Notes: generated by a model not told the origin, from the letters alone. DNA of 64,000 nt from Tetraselmis striata (GCA_006384855.1 VCJN01001460.1:54264-118263); one strand, 5' to 3'. Positions 31,041-41,415 are shown, numbered from the stretch's first letter. A program made the numbers and translations.

Positions 31041-31129
31041 CGCGCAGGTCCTACGTTCCATTGTATGTATATACATACGTACATGTACTGCTCCGAAACC
31101 AGCCCAAACTTAATGAGTGCACAAGTGTA

Positions 31130-31300
31130 AATGGGGGGGTGGGGGGGGGGGGGGGGGGGGATGTGGCGGCGGGGCATCCACTCACACATACCCCGGCGAT
31201 GCATGACAGATATTACATGCCGTGGCGGGTCGGCGGGCCGACCCGGCGGGCCGACCCGGCGGGGGGTGGGGGGGCGGGGGGGGGGGGGGGGGGGGGTCTA
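31130..31300. repeat. Two long G tracts
   Basis: G-dominated runs at about 31135-31160 and 31259-31297 flank a short tandem cggcgggccgaccc. Runs of this length can form G-quadruplexes. Confidence 0.7.
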
Positions 31301-32009
31301 TTCAACTACACGTGCCACAGTGTCGTTTCGTGGAGCAGTGTATGTGCCCGGCCTCATTTATACCGCCCCCTACCTGCGCTGCATGGTCCACCCCTACGAA
31401 TTACTTAGCACAAACCGCCATTACTTAATAGGAACCTAGCACAGCCAGGCTTATATGCCCGCTTTGCCGATCAACTTCTACGCACTTTCCGTCCCTCAAC
31501 CGCCGGACATGGGGGTTAAGCCGCCAGCCTCGGCAGTTGCTTAGCCAGACTTGGCATCCCGTACCGTGTCCATGGCTTCGCAGCTCTGCCGCCGGCACAC
31601 GCCGAGTCCGGGGCTTGCTGCCGCGGGGTTGCGCACGCATGCACGCACGGTAATACGCCGCCGACGCCGCCACGCTTACTTCCACCACCTTCGCCAGCCG
31701 CAGCTTCGCACGCCGTTCCGCCGACATACGAAACGCACGAATCCCCCCCCCCCCCCCCCCCCGTCCCCGCGTCATGTATAATATATTCGAGGCGACTATG
31801 CGGGGCGCAGCACACGCCGCGGCGTGGGTCGGCGGAGCGGCATGCGGCGGGAGCCCTAATGGCCGGGCAGTATCGACACCCACACTGGCACCGCCGCTCA
31901 CCTCCGACGCGGATGAACCGCCTCCCAAAGGAAACATGCCGGTTGGTGGTAAGCCCAGCAGGCGTGGGGTGCCGGCGCCGGTACTGGTGCGACGGAGCTG
32001 TCGCGTCAG

Positions 32010-32637
32010 GAACCGCACCGCATGTGGAGCAACACATGGCGGTGCCGGCCCCACCTATGTCTAGGGCCACCTCCTCACAACACCCCGCCACGACGGCGTC
32101 GGCCACCGCCGACGGCGCCGTTGCGGGGGGGGACGCCCTGCCAGGCGACGATGATGCGCCTGGTGCGCCACGTCAGGAAGCGGAGGAGGCCGTGGTCGAG
32201 GCGACTGATCGGGCTGAGGGGGTTGTTGAGGCGAGCGAGGCTGTGCTCGCGCCACCCGCCCCGCAGCCACCTGCGGGACATGCCGACTTGCTCGTCGCCA
32301 TGTTGACCGGAGCACTACGAGCAGTGGCGGGAGGCGGCCACATGCACTATCATGTGCGTGGACTGCGGCCAACGGACGGACTGGGAGTGTTGCTGCGACG
32401 GCACCCCGGCTTTGTGCGGCCCCAAGTACCCATGCATGGCGACCCATCAGCGGGCAGTCCCCTGCCCGACCACGGCCACGGTGAGGGCGGAGTTCCGCCA
32501 TGTCAGGGACGCGTTCCACGACGCGACTCGCGCCGCCGCGTGTGAGGCTTCCGAGAAGGCACGCGCGGCTGGTGGGGTGCGCAGGGTGAGGCGGCGGACG
32601 GCCCAGGAGCTGAAGGAGAGCGAGACATGCCGTCAGT
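32010..32637 (+). CDS. Putative acidic protein with Cys-rich C-terminus (partial, in X2)
   Basis: A plus-strand frame with an acidic, Ala-rich region (DALPGDDDAPGAPRQEAEEA, then VVEATDRAEGVVEASEAV) leads into LLVAMLTGALRAVAGGG. A shift of frame near 32345, by a short intron or an indel, enters MCVDCGQRTDWECCCDGTPA followed by LCGPKYPCMATH. The last part is Arg/Ala-rich (EFRHVRDAFHDATRAAACEA) and ends at a stop at 32637. The CxxC...CCC...C...C...H spacing suggests zinc binding, as seen at the C-termini of several transposase types. This is inference, and I cannot place it in a family. Confidence 0.4.
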
Positions 32638-32683
32638 GAGGTCGGGCGCAATGTCGTTGGGTGGGGCACACGGACGTGTAACA

Positions 32684-32999
32684 CTTGCACTTTGCGCGTA
32701 CTGCTGGGTTACATCCAGGCGGCGTCACACTATGCAACCGGAAAGGCTGCGTTGCTACTGCAAACGATGCGACGCCTCACTCTGTAGCAACCGCTGCCGC
32801 GCCTATCCCACAGCCGCTGCCCCCCCCCCCCCCCGCGCGGGATCCCCGCCATCAGCAGCTTGCACTTGCACTTTGCGCGTACTGCTGGGTTACATCCAGG
32901 CGGCGTGACACTATGCAACCGGAAAGGCTGCGTTGCTACTGCAAACGATGCTACGCCTCACTCGGTAGCAACCGCTGCCCCGCCCATCCCACTCGCCTT
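32684..32999. repeat. Direct repeat of ~135 bp, period 181 bp
   Basis: The block beginning cacttgcactttgcgcgtac and continuing through tgctgggttacatccaggcg and aaggctgcgttgctactgc occurs twice (ctttgcgcgt at 32690 and 32871), with few differences. A C tract (32820-32834) lies between the copies. The second copy leads directly into the minisatellite. Confidence 0.85.
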
Positions 33000-33415
33000 G
33001 GCGCCGCGCTGCCCCGGCCGCCGCGCCTTGGCGCCGCGCTGCCCCGGCCGCCGCGCCTTGGCGCCGCGCTGCCCCGGCCGCCGCGCCTTGGCGCCGCGCT
33101 GCCCCGGCCGCCGCGCCTTGGCGCCGCGCTCCCCCGGCCGCCGCGCCTTGGCGCCGCGCTGCCCCGGCCGCCGCGCCTTGGCGCCGCGCTGCCCCGGCCG
33201 CCGCGCCTTGGCGCCGCGCTGCCCCGGCCGCCGCGCCTTGGCGCCGCGCTGCCCCGGCCGCCGCGCCTTGGCGCCGCGCTGCCCCGGCCGCCGCGCCTTG
33301 GCGCCGCGCTGCCCCGGCCGCCGCGCCTTGGCGCCGCGCTGCCCCGGCCGCCGCGCGTTGGCGCCGCGCCTTGGCGCCGCGCTGCCCCGGCCGCTGCGCC
33401 TTGGCGCCGCGCTGG
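32998..33415. repeat. 30-bp GC-rich minisatellite, 12 full units plus partial
   Basis: The unit (gcgccgcgctgccccggccg plus ccgcgccttg) runs from 33001 to 33360 as twelve near-perfect copies, with one g-to-c change (33131) and one c-to-g change near the end. A shortened, rearranged tail follows to 33415. Because 30 is divisible by three and the unit lacks stops, several frames stay open on both strands; I do not count these as genes by themselves. The array lies at the downstream end of the minus-strand gene at 33430-34870. Confidence 0.95.
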
Positions 33416-33429
33416 GTCTAGAGTCCTCC

Positions 33430-34870
33430 CCTCCCTGGTGAGCGCGTCCACCTGCGCCTTGCGCTCGGGGCCGTCCTCCTCCGTCACCACATTCTGCAAC
33501 CCCCACCGCGTGACGAACCACGCAGCTCCTTGCATGCGCTTGTACATGTGCCCAAGCACCGCCTGGGGACGCGAAGCTCCTTCTCGGTCATGATCGCCTT
33601 CACCCGGGCCTCCTCGAGCAGCGGACCGGCGTTAAGAATGGAAAACGTTTCCATGTGGTTCAAGCAGTCCTCCATGACCCAGCCGGACTGCACCGTCACC
33701 TTGCCTGACCCTGCAGTCATGGAGGGGAATGCCGTCACGCCCACGCCCACGCACGCCCACGCCCGGGGGGGGGGGGGGGGGGTTTACCTTTCGATTCTTG
33801 GACACTGCAAACGAAGGGCGCAACCCGCGTTCAAAGTTGCTGGGTATCGGGACTAAAGCCTGGCGCCGGTCTTCCTGCTTCATAGCTCGGAATCCAATGT
33901 GGCCCTGCACGGTGACAAATTTCCTCCAGAAGTCCCTTCCCAAGCCAAAAAAAAACAGGTGGAACGGCGCGAGGGGGAAGAGGTTGACCATGCTGACATA
34001 GCCAAGGACCACATGCACATGGCACACGCCATGGCAGCCAGTGTTGTGCTTGGCCTCCGCCAGCCGGGTTGTGTTGAACGCACGCCGGGCAAGGTGCGTG
34101 ATTCACTGGACAAGTCATCGCCTTCATGGACGGTTACCAAGCGAGCATCCCCGTCCGCATCCACATGGGGGTGCTCCTGGGCAGCCGCCATAGCCTCCAC
34201 AACCTGCCACGCCGACCGGGCGGGTGCGTGTGATTCCATACAACCGCAGTTGAGTGGTGCCACCCGCACGCAGGCCGGGCCCACTCACCTCTGAACGCAG
34301 AAGGTCCACAATGTCACCGTCCTCGAAAACAGCGCGCCACTGGGTCGCCCCGCCGTAGTCCTCCAACACCCACTCGGTAACGACGCCGGTTATCACGCCG
34401 TAGTGCCATACTCCCCGGAACTTCTTGGCGATGACCTTCATGTAGAAGTCACCGGGATCGCCTTTCCGTATCACGCCCTCATCGGCAGCTTCCACGTCCG
34501 CCGGCGGCCACGCAGGCGCGTCGATGTCCACACCGTCTTCGCCAACGGGGTCCTCCCCCACACCCATCACATCGTCCTCCGAGACCGGCGCCGGCGGGCC
34601 GTTTCCGACGGCTGCAGCTACTCCTGCTGCCGCCCCTGCCGCTGATGCTGCTACTGCTGCCGCCCTGCTGCTGCTGCTTGTAATACGGCGGCCTTGCGGT
34701 GCAACTTAGCCGCACGCTTCAACGAGTGGCTACAGTTCGGGTATTTCCGGAAGTGCCGCTCTCGCGCCGTCCTTTCACTACTGCCCGTCACGATGCCGTG
34801 GCAGTGCTTGCATGTGTACACGCCATTCTTCGACACACTCGACATCCATCCCTCTCCCGGCATGCCTGCT
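33430..34870 (-). CDS. BED-type zinc finger / Tudor-like protein carried by transposon X2
   Basis: The minus strand begins around 34870 (MPGEGWMSSVSKNGVYTCKH) with a BED-like finger: CKHC, then H and C in RHFRKYPNCSH. After an intron it reads PVSEDDVMGVGEDPVGEDGV and a Tudor-like segment, DFYMKVIAKKFRGVWHYGVI ... TQWRAVFEDGDIVDLLRSE, ending at GAG|GTGAGT (34299). A further exon reads RDFWRKFVTVQGHIGFRAMK ... RPSFAVSKNRK and stops at AAAG|GTAAAC before a poly-C intron. The next reads GSGKVTVQSGWVMEDCLNHM and then, after a frame change near 33560, RPQAVLGHMYKRMQGAAWF and WGLQNVVTEEDGPERKAQVD. BED fingers bind DNA in transposases, and Tudor-like folds read methylated histone tails; the combination suggests a transposon protein that might target chromatin (inference). 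The frame change may be an inactivating indel. Confidence 0.5.
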
Positions 34871-35419
34871 GCCGCGCGCGCGCGGGGGGGGGGGGGGGGG
34901 GGGGGTTGAGAGTTGAGGTGGATGTAGCCCACCACCGGCATGGAGCACAAATGCGAGTGCGCGGCTGTCCGCGCTTGGTTCAGCGGTGAGCGGCGGTGAC
35001 CGCCAGGCGACCCCGTACTTCATGCGCGTGCTGGGGCGTTACACAATCATCAACAGTTAGGGCGGCTGCATTAAAACGCGCACCTACGAACACCACCTAC
35101 CGCCTACCACCTACCGTACCACCTACATCCGCCCACACTTCCGCCCGTCGTGCCGCACACCGCCGCACACCGCGGCGATGTGCAGCGATGTGCAGCGAGT
35201 ACTTGCAGCCGCCTGTACTTAGCCCGGGTACTCCGCGTCGGCGGGCGACACGCGAGCCCGCGTGCGCATATCAATTTGATGAAATTATGGAAACGAGAAA
35301 TTCATATAGTACTTTACAGGTCGCGCGCGATAGTCGTCGCTACTGGGTATGAAATCCACGTCCCTCGTCCGTCCCGTATCGTCCCCATATGTCGTCGTTC
35401 GTCACCAGTAGGGCACATT

Positions 35420-35444
35420 TACGTCACATCCGAATCTCACAGTG
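35420..35444 (-). repeat. Right terminal inverted repeat of X2
   Basis: This end reads ...catccgaatctcacagtg, the inverse of the left end, and is followed by the TCG target duplication. Confidence 0.9.
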
Positions 35445-36318
35445 TCGGCGTGGTTCTATGTGCACGCGAGTTAAAGTAAGGGGTAAAGTCTTGATTAGCA
35501 GCCGGAACATAGGGTAGCAGCTCGTTGAGATCCACGAAGTGAGCGGCTATGTGAGACCCAATACACGTCATCCAAATGTATTCCTCTTGGGCCGAAAAGC
35601 CCCTGTCATCATGCTTGAGGTAGTCGTTCGTCTGGTCGGTACGCAAAGGGAAAGCCCATTCACTCGGCTGGTCGGTCGAACGTCCTCGTAAGTAGGGTAT
35701 TCTCGTTGCAGTAGCTCTAGAACCGCGAGGTAATCGTTCCCGTCACTCGCGGTTTTTGTTTCGACACGGCCGCTCTGGGCTAGCTTTAGCAAGTCGGGGC
35801 GCACTACGCTACGACTCCCCCGCCGCATGTCGGCTGTCCCGCGACGCGCTGCCCGGAGCCAAAGCCATGTGCTCCGTCTCCGTCGACACCACGTTCGCGA
35901 GCCGTCAAATGGGTCATCGAGGATGTGAGCTCGAGCAGCAATGTAGACTGAGCATGCATGTATGCTTGCAGCAATTCGAACGTCGGGTCGGCGGCGGGAT
36001 CCTTTCCATCCCGCATGGTGACGCACATACGTGCGGATGATTACTATTATAGACACGGATGATGAGTAGCCGGGTGTGATCGTTAAACATGCTGTTATCT
36101 TGCCAGCCGTAAGTTGCGGGAAAATTATTCGTTGTGTGCATCACAACGAAACTCGAAGGTGGCAAGCTCAACTGTTACGACTGCTTTTATGTCTACTCGT
36201 GGTGCTCAGGAACGGGCGCATCGACGGGTGAACTAGTAACCCGTACCACTTTGCAGCACATGTAGCCGGAAAAGCGGTAAGGACATGAGGAAACCCCATA
36301 AACTCAAGTTTGCATCAT
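35445..36318 (-). pseudogene. ORF1 N-terminal half and A1 repeat of recombinase-element copy 2
   Basis: The frame from MRDGKDPAADPTFELL matches the ORF1 start of copy 1 and ends in AGQPTCGGG. The -1 frame continues RPDLLKLAQSGRVETK, DYLAVLELLQ and FSAQEEYIWMTCIGSHIAA, as in copy 1. The 183-bp terminal repeat is recognisable at 36130-36318 (gcttttatgtctactcgt, cccgtacca). Stops and a missing internal part make it inactive. Confidence 0.75.
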
Positions 36319-36339
36319 AAAGTCTATATTAGTGCGGGT

Positions 36340-38260
36340 ATGATCTACATTTGTTTCTTGGGTTTCCCAAGAATGATAGCTGTCCTAGTGTAACCCATGC
36401 GGTTGTTGGTGGTTTCAATTGGTCAAGTTACCGGTACCACCAAGTTTCAGTACGGGCTTCCCCCTCGCCTATGAGCCCCGCATTCCCGGCCGGGGAGCTA
36501 CTTAGGACAGCCACCACCAGCTCGCCTGCCATCGTCCAGCTCGTTGCCTTCGGCAGCGGCTTTGCATACTTGTACGCGCGAGGGTGGCAGAGGCTTATCA
36601 AGTCCGCACCGATGTTCCCTTTCCCGGTATTCAGTCTTGTGCCGCGCACATGCGTTACACCATCAAGCAGCGATAGAAAGCCCCTCGGTAGTGTGGTTTT
36701 CCCCCGATGTCGCTTTTCGTTCTTGCCGTAACTTTTCATCGGCTGGTCGTTTTCGGATGGCGATGCGCACGGAATGGAATTAGACAAGGCGGTCCCCGTT
36801 GGGGGGGTTTAAAGCTCAACACCCGACGGAAGCCGAGTCGCAGTACGGGCTTTCGTGGACTCCCGCAGTGGAGCACCCTCTCGCAGTAATATCAACTCTT
36901 GAGAGTAGGTGGGGCGGCGTAGGTCTTGACGTGTTCGACGTCTCGTGGTTCCCGTACCTACCCTTATCCGGCTTTGGGTTTAGACCCCCGGCGGCCGTCG
37001 CTAGTGCGCAGCGGCGGCGGCCGCCTTGTGATATTGCCCTCGTCCCGACAATACTTGCATCGTGTCGAGCCGACGTAAACTGTCAGAGCCTCTACGCCGG
37101 CCACTCCGTTTCCAACTTCGTGACATCCCACCTATGACATCACGAGCTGCCGCCCGTCGGGGGAAGCTCTGCCACTTAGCGCGACCTAATTATGCGTTTC
37201 GTGGCGTCATCGTATGTCTGCGACTTGTGACGTGGTCGGCGGCCATCGAGCGTTGGTGCAGCAGCGGTGGCCGCCTAGCCACACTCCGCGAGGCGAGACC
37301 CTCGACGACGGCTTACCGAGTCGGCGGGTCTTTTGCGACGACGTCACCGGCAACCGACCCCAACACACATCAAAACGACCGGTACGGCACGGCCACATCG
37401 GGTCCCTTGGGGCCGCGCCCCGATGTGCTATGCGTTCTAGGTGCCGCCCCTCAAGCGAAGTGGCGGGACGACCGGCGCGGATGGTGACAGCGGCCCTACA
37501 CCGCCGTGCGGTCGCTACGCGGCGTCATGTGTTCACCCTCTGTAATGTACAATGCCGGTACGTGTGCAGAGTTACCGTCGCGTCGCGTACAACGTACCGT
37601 ACTCTACTTGGATGTACGCGGCGCGCTCGCGCGCCGACACGCGCCGACCGTACTCATCGTACCCGTGCCGCTCTACTGATGGGTACCCGCCATCCTGCCC
37701 GCTCCCGCTAACTTACACCTCCGGTTTTGTCGGGCACGCCATGGCGCGAGGCAATTTTTTCACGGCGCCATTGAGAGAAGGCGCCTCCCTACTACTTTCG
37801 CAGCGCGTCCGGCCTTATGTCACTCCGACGTTCGCCGGCGCCAACGCCCCCCATCCGCGTCTGCTCTGCGCTTGCGCATCAATCGAGTTGCATGCACGTG
37901 CTCTCGGCGCGAGACCCCCTACAAACCAAGACTTCTTCCGCCTTAGTCTAGTCGGCACGCATGCCGACTGCCCACGCTCCCGGTCGTTAACGAACCGCGT
38001 ACAGTGGCAAAACTATACTCGATTGCCAGTTTGATATAATCTAAACCTGTCTATGGGTATTCCCAGCAATGTTAGTTGTCTAGTGTAACCCATACGGTTT
38101 TTGGTAGTTTCAACCGGTTAAGTTTCCGGTACCACCAAGTTCCATTGCGGTATGCCCCATCACCCGTGATCCTTGCGTTCCCGGCCGGGTAGCTACAAAC
38201 TTAGGACAACCACAACCTGCTCGCCGCCTGCCATCTTCCAGCTCGATGGCTTCGGCATCG
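36340..38260. mobile_element. Possible LTR-type element with ~220-bp direct repeats (36340-36560 and 38045-38260)
   Basis: The two ends share, in order, gtgtaacccat(g/a)cggtt, ttggt(g/a)gtttcaa, ccggtaccaccaagtt, cccggccggg, agctac, ttaggacag/a and gcctgccatc. Identity is roughly 75-80%. The 1.5 kb between them holds long but unrecognisable frames (for example plus 36799-37137 and 37552-38034). It abuts the end of recombinase-element copy 2. Confidence 0.45.
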
Positions 38261-38456
38261 CCCTCCCGATTTCCGTTTCCGCCTTATTGCAGGCTCCCCC
38301 TCCGACTCCGCCCCCCCCCCCCCCCCCCCCCCCCACACTCGGTGACTCGGGCCGACATCGCCCTCCCGATTAATTTCCGTTTCCGCCTTGCAGGCTCCCC
38401 CTCCGACTCCGCCCCCTCTCCCTCCCCCCCCCCCCCCCCACTCGGTGACTCGGGAC
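38258..38456. repeat. Tandem duplication of ~100 bp containing C tracts
   Basis: The block catcgccctcccgatt ... ccgtttccgcctt ... caggctccccctccgactcc, a C tract, then actcggtgactcggg occurs twice in a row. The C tracts are at about 38310-38333 and 38421-38439. Confidence 0.8.
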
Positions 38457-39393
38457 GATTCCAGAGATAAAGCGCACTTTGTGTATGTAAATGGATATAG
38501 TCCATTTTATATGTTAGTGACTATCACTCAGGCCTTTCGCTGAGTCTTCTTAGCCATAAAATGGCGCTTATTCTTCCGTGAAGAACAGCCTTCGCACTTT
38601 TGAGATAATAAACCGTTGCAGCGTCTATGCGACCGCGGTGCGTATCATGTTCATTATGTGCTCCTCGCGGAGCCAGCTTAGTCGCCATATGGGGATATAT
38701 CGTCCGGTTGCCGACATATCGTCATCCTCATCTTTTTCATACCCTAGCGACTCATTTTTTTTCGCCCCCGGGACAGGACTGGCACCTGTGAAACCCTTGC
38801 AGCGTCTCTACGATGGCCGTTTAGGCAGCAATCCAGTTACGGAAAACCCTAGCGACTCATTCCAAACCTTCACTTGATAATTCATCGGCATGCCTCATCG
38901 GTGGCCGGTTAAGGGCGCAACGCAAAATAAGCAGCACTACGGGCGGGGCAAAATAAAGTGCAACACGGGCTTTCACCGCGCCGACCTCTGCTGCAGAACA
39001 CGCACGAACTTCAAAAAAGGAAAGCCGTGCTGTCAACGCAGCGCGTTGAAAGTGCAGAGAGCGCTTCGAGGCAGGCTGACAACGCAGCGCGCCGCTGTCG
39101 ACCCGGCGTCAATACAGTCGAGAGCAGCGGCCGGCCGTCCGCGCGCACATACTTGCGTGTCCAGTTTGAGCCGTTCGACCTGTGCCGCGTGCACTCGGCG
39201 GCACCCCCAAACATAACGGCCCCAAGGCGGCCAAGGCCTGCCGCCACCAAGAGAGCGGCGGTGGGCAGCGCTCGGGACAGAGTGTAGGAGCAACTAGCAA
39301 GCCGTCCGGCGCGAGGGTGGCAGACACTCCTTTTACTCCTCTTCACAGGCCGCTGCTGATCGCATCACCTGCCACTCTGATCAGCGAAGCAAT
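38457..39393. other. Upstream region of the ZOP1-like gene
   Basis: No gene is supported. The phrase aaccctagcgactcatt (first copy ataccctagcgactcatt, 38741-38758) recurs at 38842-38859, marking a roughly 100-bp duplicated border. GC-rich sequence from 39000 is presumably promoter and 5' UTR. Confidence 0.4.
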
Positions 39394-41415
39394 ATGACGG
39401 AGGTGCGTCTGCGCATATGTTTTTCCACCACCTGCACTCCCACCCCCACCGACCGTGGCAGTTCACCTTCTTCGTGTTCCAAGCAGCGCGCCTGGCTCTA
39501 TCTCTGCAGCCTCGTCCATTCTGACCTCCCCATCAGCAAGCGGCGCACACTCAGTCCACCCTGCCTCTCCCTCACAGTTTTGGGTGTCCCAGAAGCGGTT
39601 CTGGTGCGAGTTCTGCAAGGTATGGCTCAACGACACTGCCTCCGCTCGGGCGACGCACGAGAATGGCATGAAGCACCAGGATGCCGTCGCCAAGAGTATG
39701 CGCCCCCTTCTCTGCCCCCCCCCCCCCCCCCTCCTCCCCCCGGGGGCATCCCGCTGGCACGCTGCTTTTGGCGGGGGGGGGGGGGGGGGGGGCTTTAGTG
39801 GCCAGCGCCTTCCCACTCACCCGCTGCTACTCGCCCGGCCACGTAGAGCTGCGGGAGATGCGGCATAAGGGCGACGCGGAAAAGAAGGAGAAGGAGTTGC
39901 TTGACAGAACGTGGAAGAGCATCGAGGAGAAGGCGAAGAAGCAGTACGAAGAGGACCTGCGCGCGGGGGTAGTTGCCAAGGCGGTCCCCAAGCCATCCCC
40001 TACGGCGGAGCCCGTCCACGCGTACGTGCCCCTGGGCTACAAGCTCACTCTGCCAGTACCTTCGGGCTGGGATGCCAAACCCTCGGGCCTGCTCTGTGCC
40101 GCGCATGATGCCCCTGCCCCACGCTGTCCCTCGCCCACCCAACAGAGTCACAGCGCCAGGGCCATCAAAGATCGTAGGGGACAGCAACGCAGCCTGGGTA
40201 TGAATCACATGCCCCAGCCCATTATACCTGCCCCCCCCCCCCCCCCCCTTGCCCGGGCTCCCTTGACCCCTGTTGAACCCCGGCATGTATGGCCGGTGCC
40301 ACAGGTACCAGATAGAGGCAGCGGCTACCTATACAACGAGGCGCTGCGGTGGTATTACGATAAGTGCGCATGCCCCCCCCCCCCCCCCCCCCCCCAAACC
40401 CCTCTTCCCCACTTCTCCACAATCCCCTCTCTCAGGCTCGCTCTTATTGCACGGGAAGCTCCTCCGGCGCCCCCATTGCTAGTGCCCCCCATTCCCCCCC
40501 CCGGTGGGATCACTTTTCCTCGGTGGGATGCCAAACTCCCTTTTGAAACCCACTCCGACCCCCCCCCCCCCCCCCCCTTTCACCCCCAGGAGCACCAAGT
40601 TTTACTACGGCGGCAACCCGCCGGAGTGGACGCAGAATCCGCCCATCCCGGATGCCGCCAAATTCCGCGAGGGCGCCGCTGCCGCCGCCAAGCCCAGCAG
40701 CGCGGCGCAGTCTGTCAGCCTCGCGTCCGTTTCCACCAAGAAGCACCACCACCCGATGCAGAGCGTCGGCGGGTCCGCACCCCCCCCCCCCCCCCCTCCC
40801 CCAACACACACCAACGCCACCGCCACCACCTCTTGCCTGCCTCCCAGCTGCGCGTTAATGCTCTACCTGCTGGTGCTGCCCCCGCTGCTGGTTTGGCGCC
40901 CACGCAGGGTGCAGTTCCACCAGCTGGGCGGCAAGGTGGGCGCCGCCCGTGGGCTGGGGGCGCAGGGCAAGGAGACCGGAAAGGTGCGCTCTGCCCACCG
41001 CTGTTGCCCAGGTCATATAGGGTTTCTGGCGCAAGGGTTCTGATTTATGGGATTGGTTTTGTTTACTCGTTAACCCGATACAGGTTAATGTACTGGGTTT
41101 CCTGTGTAAATTCTGTTTTCAGGGTTTAAGGGTTTAATTTTAAGGTTTCCGGACCTACTTAATGGCCGCCCGCCACCACTGCGATCTCCGATACCTGACA
41201 GGCAGCGCCCCATGCTGCTCGCACCTCTTAAAGTGCTCGCCCCTGCCTGCGCGCCGCTCCCGCCCCTTTCCCAACAGCGGAAGCAGCCCGAGGCTGCGGC
41301 GGCGCCTGCGGCCAAGAAGAAGATGTCGAAGGAGGAGGCAGAGGCGGTCGCCAAGCGGGAAGCGGCCCGAGCCCGCATGGAGAAGCGCACCATGAAGCAG
41401 TTCGGGTTAATCTAG
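39394..41415 (+). CDS. ZOP1/WBP4-type splicing factor (U1-type zinc finger plus OCRE-like domain)
   Basis: Eight exons join in frame: 39394-39402, 39578-39695, 39847-40021, 40147-40198, 40305-40363, 40590-40772, 40908-40983 and 41278-41415 (810 nt, 269 aa). The N-terminus reads MTEFWVSQKRFWCEFCKVWL, a U1-type C2H2 finger (C13, C16, H30, H36), the signature of WBP4/ZOP1 proteins. A charged coiled-coil (KKEKELLDRTWKSIEEKAKK) follows, then an OCRE-like repeat (GSGYLYNEALRWYYDKSTKF, YYGGNPPEWTQNP) and a basic C-terminus ending MEKRTMKQFGLI. In plants ZOP1 acts in pre-mRNA splicing and RNA-directed DNA methylation; WBP4 is a spliceosomal protein. The first coding exon is only three codons. Five of the seven introns contain C tracts shortly after the donor, and intron 2 has both a C tract (39718-39730) and a G tract (39774-39792). 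A TGTAA lies at 41549. Confidence 0.85.

Larger units (their letters stand above)
28137..35444. mobile_element. 7.3-kb terminal-inverted-repeat transposon X2, inserted in recombinase-element copy 2
   Basis: The left end reads CACTGTGAGATTCAGATGTGAC (28137 on) and the right end is its inverse: the terminal 25 bp match at 23 positions, and further shared blocks (ggtgacgaa) follow. It is flanked by a perfect 3-bp target duplication TCG (28134-28136 and 35445-35447), and the empty site in copy 1 reads ggcctcggcgtg, with a single TCG. A CACT(A/G) terminus and a 3-bp duplication resemble CACTA/EnSpm elements. Inside are a Lys/Glu/Ala-rich ORF, a 371-bp tandem array, a Cys-rich ORF, a minisatellite and a BED-finger/Tudor-like gene. 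I recognise no transposase, so the class is open. Confidence 0.8.
23946..36318 (-). mobile_element. Tyrosine-recombinase element copy 2, decayed and split by two nested insertions
   Basis: The pieces lie in the same order and strand as copy 1: B2/A2/B1-like end 23946-24265, recombinase 24290-25701, [insertion 25702-27487], recombinase start and ORF1 tail 27488-28136, [insertion 28137-35444], ORF1 N-terminal half 35445-36056, and A1 repeat 36130-36318. Copy 1 reads straight across both breaks: at the second break, copy 1 has ggcctcggcgtg where copy 2 has ggcctcg, the insert, then tcggcgtgg. Without its inserts this copy is about 3.3 kb, the same as copy 1. It is full of stops and frameshifts, so it is older. 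Confidence 0.8.

Noticed and set aside
31425-32106. Two overlapping minus-strand frames of about 200 aa inside X2
   Set aside because: One has a basic, protein-like stretch (MSAERRAKLRLAKVVEVSVA), but both are biased by GC content and cross G and C tracts; I could not settle a gene.
32998-33415. Regular repeats that might suggest a CRISPR array
   Set aside because: Units are contiguous 30-bp tandem copies with no unique spacers, in a eukaryotic intron-rich context.
32951-33593. Several long overlapping open frames on both strands (up to 302 aa)
   Set aside because: They are produced by the stop-free 30-bp minisatellite and have no gene-like sequence of their own, apart from the minus-strand segment 33430-33559 treated with the BED-finger gene.
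28137-35444. Calling X2 a CACTA/EnSpm transposon outright
   Set aside because: The termini and 3-bp duplication fit, but no En/Spm transposase is seen, so only the resemblance is stated.
37062-38034. Long plus-strand frames between the direct repeats at 36340-38260
   Set aside because: Composition is Arg/Ala/Pro-biased, several overlapping frames are equally open, and no domain is seen.
39681-41129. A single 482-aa open frame with Pro runs
   Set aside because: It reads through poly-C introns as if they were coding; the spliced ZOP1-like gene uses only parts of it and has consistent splice sites and phases.
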